Both the position numbers and the translations under genes were made by a program. Positions 61,141 to 64,000 of a stretch of 64,000 bases of DNA are shown here, one piece after another (the first letter of the stretch is position 1; each line of letters opens with the position of its first letter). Below the pieces are notes generated by a model. It searched no databases and had not been told where the DNA came from. It saw nothing but the letters and a program-made list of their open reading frames with translations. Origin of the DNA: Ktedonobacter robiniae. Lineage in GTDB: Bacteria > Chloroflexota > Ktedonobacteria > Ktedonobacterales > Ktedonobacteraceae. The DNA lies in contig NZ_BNJG01000002.1 of assembly GCF_016587375.1 (NCBI RefSeq), positions 1,116,001-1,180,000 of the forward strand, in the 5' to 3' direction.

Positions 61141-61298
61141 ATTCTACCAGCGAGAGAAGCTAATCTGCATTTATCCATGACAATGCACTAATTGTTTAAT
61201 ATCCCGGAGTATAATAAATGTAGGTCATGTAAGGGTCGGTTATTTCCCTCACCTATCTACTAAGTCGCCCTCAATTACAGAAACTACGAGAATAAGGC

Positions 61299-61320
61299 GA
61301 GCCGGGATCTCTCCCGGCTC
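61299..61320 (-). terminator. Terminator hairpin of the GH16 gene
   Basis: GAGCCGGGA (61299-61307) pairs with TCCCGGCTC (61312-61320) around a four-base loop, about 30 bases beyond the stop of the GH16 gene on the minus strand. Confidence 0.65.
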
Positions 61321-61350
61321 CCTTTCTGTTAAGAACCTTCGGTAACCCGG

Positions 61351-62634
61351 CTATGGATGCGTCCAGGTGTACCAGCCAGTATCATACTGGAGGCCACTCT
61401 TCTGGTAGGTGAAGGAGTATTGGACAGTTTTGCCTGCGCTAAAGCCGCCAACACTATACTCCCAGTGTCCGGTGCCACTGTTATAGCTCATGTAGACGTT
61501 CTGCTGTGTGTTGCTGCCCACGATATAATGCACGATCACATAGCCCGCCGTCCAGCCACAAGGCTGGAACCAGAGGAGGCCCGTACTGGAGTTGACGCTC
61601 TGTGCACCCTGGGTGAAAGTGCTTCCCGTACAGCCACCACTGGGTGTGGGCGTCGGTGTGGGCGTAGAGCCAACAGGCGTCGGTGTGGGCGTGGGAGCCG
61701 TCCCACTCGAGGTAAAGACCTGGACATTGTCAACGAGCATCGGCACATTGGGCTGGGTCGCAGAGGTGGGCGTATTGGTGCCGGAGACGCCGTTGGGGAA
61801 GCCACCGCCGATGGCGAGATCGAAAATGATAAAGAAACCATGATCGACGGCACTGGACCAGGTAGCCGCGTCAACCTGCGAGGCGCTTACCGAAAAGTAG
61901 TTGACGCCATCCAGGTACCAGTGAATCTGCTCTGGGGAGACACTGCGATCAATGATCTCAGTATAGGTATGATAGCCGGTCTGACAGCCCGAGCACGCCC
62001 GCTTACCGCTGCCAATACCCGAGGTTTCATTGCAGGGACCGCCGGGCGAGACGCCGCAGTGCAACGTGCCATACACTGAACTCAGGCCGTTGACATCTTC
62101 CATAATGTCAACCTCGCCATCATGGGGCCAGTTCTGGTCTGTGCGATAGGGAGTTCCCAGGGTCCAGAAAGCAGGCCAGTAGCCTAGAGCCGCCGAGCCA
62201 GAGACATTGGGCTGTTGCAGCGAGGCGGTAATCTTCAACTGACCGCCAGCGGGCGCGGCAAAGTTATCCTGTACCGTTTCGATGCGCCCGGAGGTCCAGT
62301 TTCCATTCCCGTCGCGCCTTGGGGTGATCGCGAGATGTCCACTTCCATCCAGGGAGACGTTAGATGTACTGTTGGTCATGTTCTCAATCTCGCCCGTACC
62401 CCAGCCCGTGCCAGTATCATACTTCCAGACGCTTGTATTTACACCAGTACCAGAGGTCCCATTGAAATCCTCGTTGAAGACCTGGTTCCAGGTAGCAGCC
62501 TGGGCGCTTGACGTCTTACCATAGGGGAAAAAGCTTAGAGCGGCGAAAACCAGAGCGGCAATAAGCAGGAGTGCCGCGATGTGGAAGGTGCGCCGCCGTC
62601 CTGGCGGTCGCGAGGAAACAAAATTGTTTTGCAT
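61351..62634 (-). CDS. Secreted GH16 beta-1,3-glucanase with CBM56-like domain
   Basis: A protein of about 427 residues. The signal peptide (HIAALLLIAALVFAALSFF) leads to a GH16 laminarinase domain with the active-site block GEVDIMEDVNG (Glu nucleophile, Asp, Glu acid/base). Strongly conserved features include GTGEIENMTN and SGRIETVQDNF. A PTPTPTPVGSTPTPTPTPS linker joins a C-terminal module (YVIVHYIVGSNTQQNVYMSY...TVQYSFTYQKSGLQYDTGWY) like the beta-1,3-glucan-binding CBM56. ATG 62634 follows GGAGAAGGA. A LacI-type palindrome lies upstream. Confidence 0.9.
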   Translation of the reverse strand: MQNNFVSSRPPGRRRTFHIAALLLIAALVFAALSFFPYGKTSSAQAATWNQVFNEDFNGTSGTGVNTSVWKYDTGTGWGTGEIENMTNSTSNVSLDGSGHLAITPRRDGNGNWTSGRIETVQDNFAAPAGGQLKITASLQQPNVSGSAALGYWPAFWTLGTPYRTDQNWPHDGEVDIMEDVNGLSSVYGTLHCGVSPGGPCNETSGIGSGKRACSGCQTGYHTYTEIIDRSVSPEQIHWYLDGVNYFSVSASQVDAATWSSAVDHGFFIIFDLAIGGGFPNGVSGTNTPTSATQPNVPMLVDNVQVFTSSGTAPTPTPTPVGSTPTPTPTPSGGCTGSTFTQGAQSVNSSTGLLWFQPCGWTAGYVIVHYIVGSNTQQNVYMSYNSGTGHWEYSVGGFSAGKTVQYSFTYQKSGLQYDTGWYTWTHP

Positions 62635-62777
62635 GGATTGTTCCTTCTCCGATGACATTATCGGCTATAGCAAATCAACATCCTTGTATTTGAGCTATTG
62701 ACACAGCTCCTGTGCCTTCAACTCTGCTATCGCGGAGATGGGTCATACGCGAGATCGCTGCTAGATACAGCTTGTTT

Positions 62778-62791
62778 GTGGTTGCAACCAC
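62778..62791. promoter_or_regulatory. Candidate LacI-type operator
   Basis: The 14-base perfect palindrome GTGGTTGCAACCAC lies about 145 bases upstream of the GH16 start and 134 bases past the stop of the adjacent LacI-family gene. Size and symmetry suit a LacI-type site; the centre TGCA differs from the common CG centre. Confidence 0.5.
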
Positions 62792-62870
62792 CCCCTTTCC
62801 GGCTAAAACATTACAACGAAAAAACACGACAACATGATGACTATGTGACAAGTCTACAGGCTACACACTA

Positions 62871-62900
62871 CATAGGCGCCCGATTTATCGCGCGCCTATG
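62871..62900. repeat. 30-bp relic of the MITE family (copy E)
   Basis: CATAGGCGCCCGATTTATCG followed by CGCGCCTATG. The two outer ends of the MITE family are brought together with the middle missing, as if by internal deletion or excision. Confidence 0.6.
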
Positions 62901-62924
62901 GTAGATGGGTACACCACAGGGCTT

Positions 62925-64000
62925 CTAAGTCTTGACGGACAGGGATGCCTGGGTGCTGGATGCTCTAATCACCATGCTGGTTGGTAGTTGCAGGTGCACA
63001 GGTTGATCCCGCTCGGAGAGCCGGGGGAAATCTGTTGGCGCCTGGACTTGCTGCGATGCTTTTGGGCCAGCGAGGTATTGGGGGTCGATCATGTTCAAGA
63101 GTAGCTCGGTGGCTCTGCGACCCATTTCAGAGAAGGGCTGGTGCACAGTGGTTAAAGGAGGGCGCGTATAGGCAGAGAGCAGGTTATCATCGAAGCCCAC
63201 AATTGTCACATCTTCTGGGACGCGGATTCCCTGCTGCTCCGCGTACTCCAGTACGCCATAGGCCATCTGGTCATTGGCGACAAAAATGGCGCTGGGCCAG
63301 CTCGCCCGCTCACGTGAGAACAATTGCTTGGCACACTGGCGACCATGCAGTGGCTCAAAACCGCCCTGAAGGAGCAGTTCAGGCTCAGGCGCGATCCCTG
63401 CCTCCTGCAATGCCTGGCAGTAGCCCCTATAGCGCTCATTCGCCCAGTAGTAATGCTGTGGGCCACTAATATGCGCAATGCGTGTGTGGCCAAGTTCCAA
63501 TAGATAGCGGACCGCAGTGCAAGCACTCTCCCTGTTATCAATACCCACCCAGGGGATGTGTCCAGGCTCCTCCTGGTCATCGATCAGGACGATGGGCAAA
63601 CCATCTTGCGCGAGGCGGGTAATCTGAGGCATGAGTTCATCTGTGAAGATCGCGAGCAGACCGGAGACCAGGTGCAGATTCAAAATACGCTTGACCACTT
63701 CAGAGTGATTGCACTCGGCATTGGCAAAGTTAATGCTGTAGAGGACAATTTCATACGCGCTATCTTCGATATATTCGGCGACGCCACGTATAATCTCGGG
63801 TAGAGCGGGCCAGACCAGGGGAGGAGCCAGCACCCCTATCAGGTGCGTATTTCCGCCCGCCAGGCTAACCGCGGTAGCATTAGGCACAAAATCATGTTCC
63901 TCAACCACGCGCATAACGCGCGCGCGCAACTCGCCATTCACGGATGGATTGCCGTTCAGCACACGCGATGCCGTGGCCTTCGATACGCCTGCCAGGCGCG
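62925..64000 (-). CDS. LacI-family transcriptional regulator (5' end beyond window)
   Basis: The frame is open to the window edge. It begins with part of a LacI helix-turn-helix (RLAGVSKATASRVLNGNPSV), then the hinge (VVEEHDFVPNATAVSLAGG) and a periplasmic-binding-protein-like sensor domain (HLIGVLAPPLVWPALPEIIRG... EGYFEPLH-like segments, VTIVGFDDNLLSAYTRPPLTTVHQP). It lacks roughly the first 10-15 residues. It is transcribed toward the GH16 and the large glucanase genes, so it probably controls them in response to a glucan-derived sugar. Confidence 0.92.
   Translation of the reverse strand, partial: RLAGVSKATASRVLNGNPSVNGELRARVMRVVEEHDFVPNATAVSLAGGNTHLIGVLAPPLVWPALPEIIRGVAEYIEDSAYEIVLYSINFANAECNHSEVVKRILNLHLVSGLLAIFTDELMPQITRLAQDGLPIVLIDDQEEPGHIPWVGIDNRESACTAVRYLLELGHTRIAHISGPQHYYWANERYRGYCQALQEAGIAPEPELLLQGGFEPLHGRQCAKQLFSRERASWPSAIFVANDQMAYGVLEYAEQQGIRVPEDVTIVGFDDNLLSAYTRPPLTTVHQPFSEMGRRATELLLNMIDPQYLAGPKASQQVQAPTDFPRLSERDQPVHLQLPTSMVIRASSTQASLSVKT

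Noticed and set aside
1..64000. tRNA and rRNA genes
   Set aside because: I looked for T-loop and conserved rRNA sequences on both strands and recognised none.

Overview
The window most likely comes from a soil-type filamentous member of the Chloroflexota, class Ktedonobacteria. This is an inference from gene content, since no rRNA or tRNA was found. The supporting features are a MalT-like LuxR giant regulator, an ECF sigma factor paired with a membrane WD40-type propeller, two DUF6585-like membrane proteins, several secreted beta-glucan and amino-sugar hydrolases, many GNAT and aminoglycoside-phosphotransferase-like enzymes, and abundant small palindromic repeats. Base use is moderately GC-rich and AGGAGG-type ribosome binding sites are frequent.

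Layout. 1-16.7 kb: accessory metabolism. It holds two MFS exporters, a polysaccharide deacetylase, a nucleotidyltransferase, a frameshifted GNAT, a sugar isomerase, a carboxylesterase, a frameshifted GH20 hexosaminidase with an AraC regulator and a PhyH dioxygenase, a TPM-domain protein and an SDR behind a MerR-type promoter. 17.1-22.8 kb: a compact phage-capsid cassette made of a protease-scaffold-major-capsid fusion plus five or six small beta-rich, acidic or helical proteins. No terminase, portal, tail, lysis or integrase gene lies beside it. 22.9-32.7 kb: a pseudo-receiver protein, an SpoU methyltransferase, an ECF sigma/WD40 pair, zinc-ribbon and membrane proteins, a potassium channel and a zinc-ribbon Ser/Thr kinase. 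32.8-35.6 kb: a TetX-like flavin monooxygenase unit with three identical palindromic operators, one lying exactly in the spacer of a near-consensus promoter. 35.6-47.4 kb: secreted and hypothetical proteins, a YcaQ-type protein, a luciferase-like oxidoreductase with a sugar isomerase, a phosphotransferase, a GNAT-like acyltransferase, and a TetR/quinone-oxidoreductase pair. 47.7-50.1 kb: mobile DNA, namely a TnpB gene behind a truncated IS607-type MerR helix-turn-helix, then a group II intron-like RNA with no reverse transcriptase. 50.1-57.1 kb: a two-component system, a DinB-like protein, the MalT-like regulator and an aldo/keto reductase. 57.4-64.0 kb: a beta-1,3-glucan utilisation locus with a very large two-catalytic-domain glycosidase, a GH16 laminarinase with a CBM56-like domain, and a LacI regulator cut by the window edge.

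Dispersed repeats tie the window together. A MITE-like family has terminal inverted repeats of about 40-47 bp, with three clear copies, one diverged copy and one 30-bp relic. A hairpin repeat of about 103 bp occurs twice, a 23-25 bp AGTAGC repeat occurs several times, and long perfect hairpins sit at many gene ends. The most promising unusual items are the tail-less capsid cassette with its nested internal start, the helix-turn-helix/TnpB/ORF-less intron block, the MITE family that supplies gene ends, and the operator-in-spacer promoter of the TetX-like unit.
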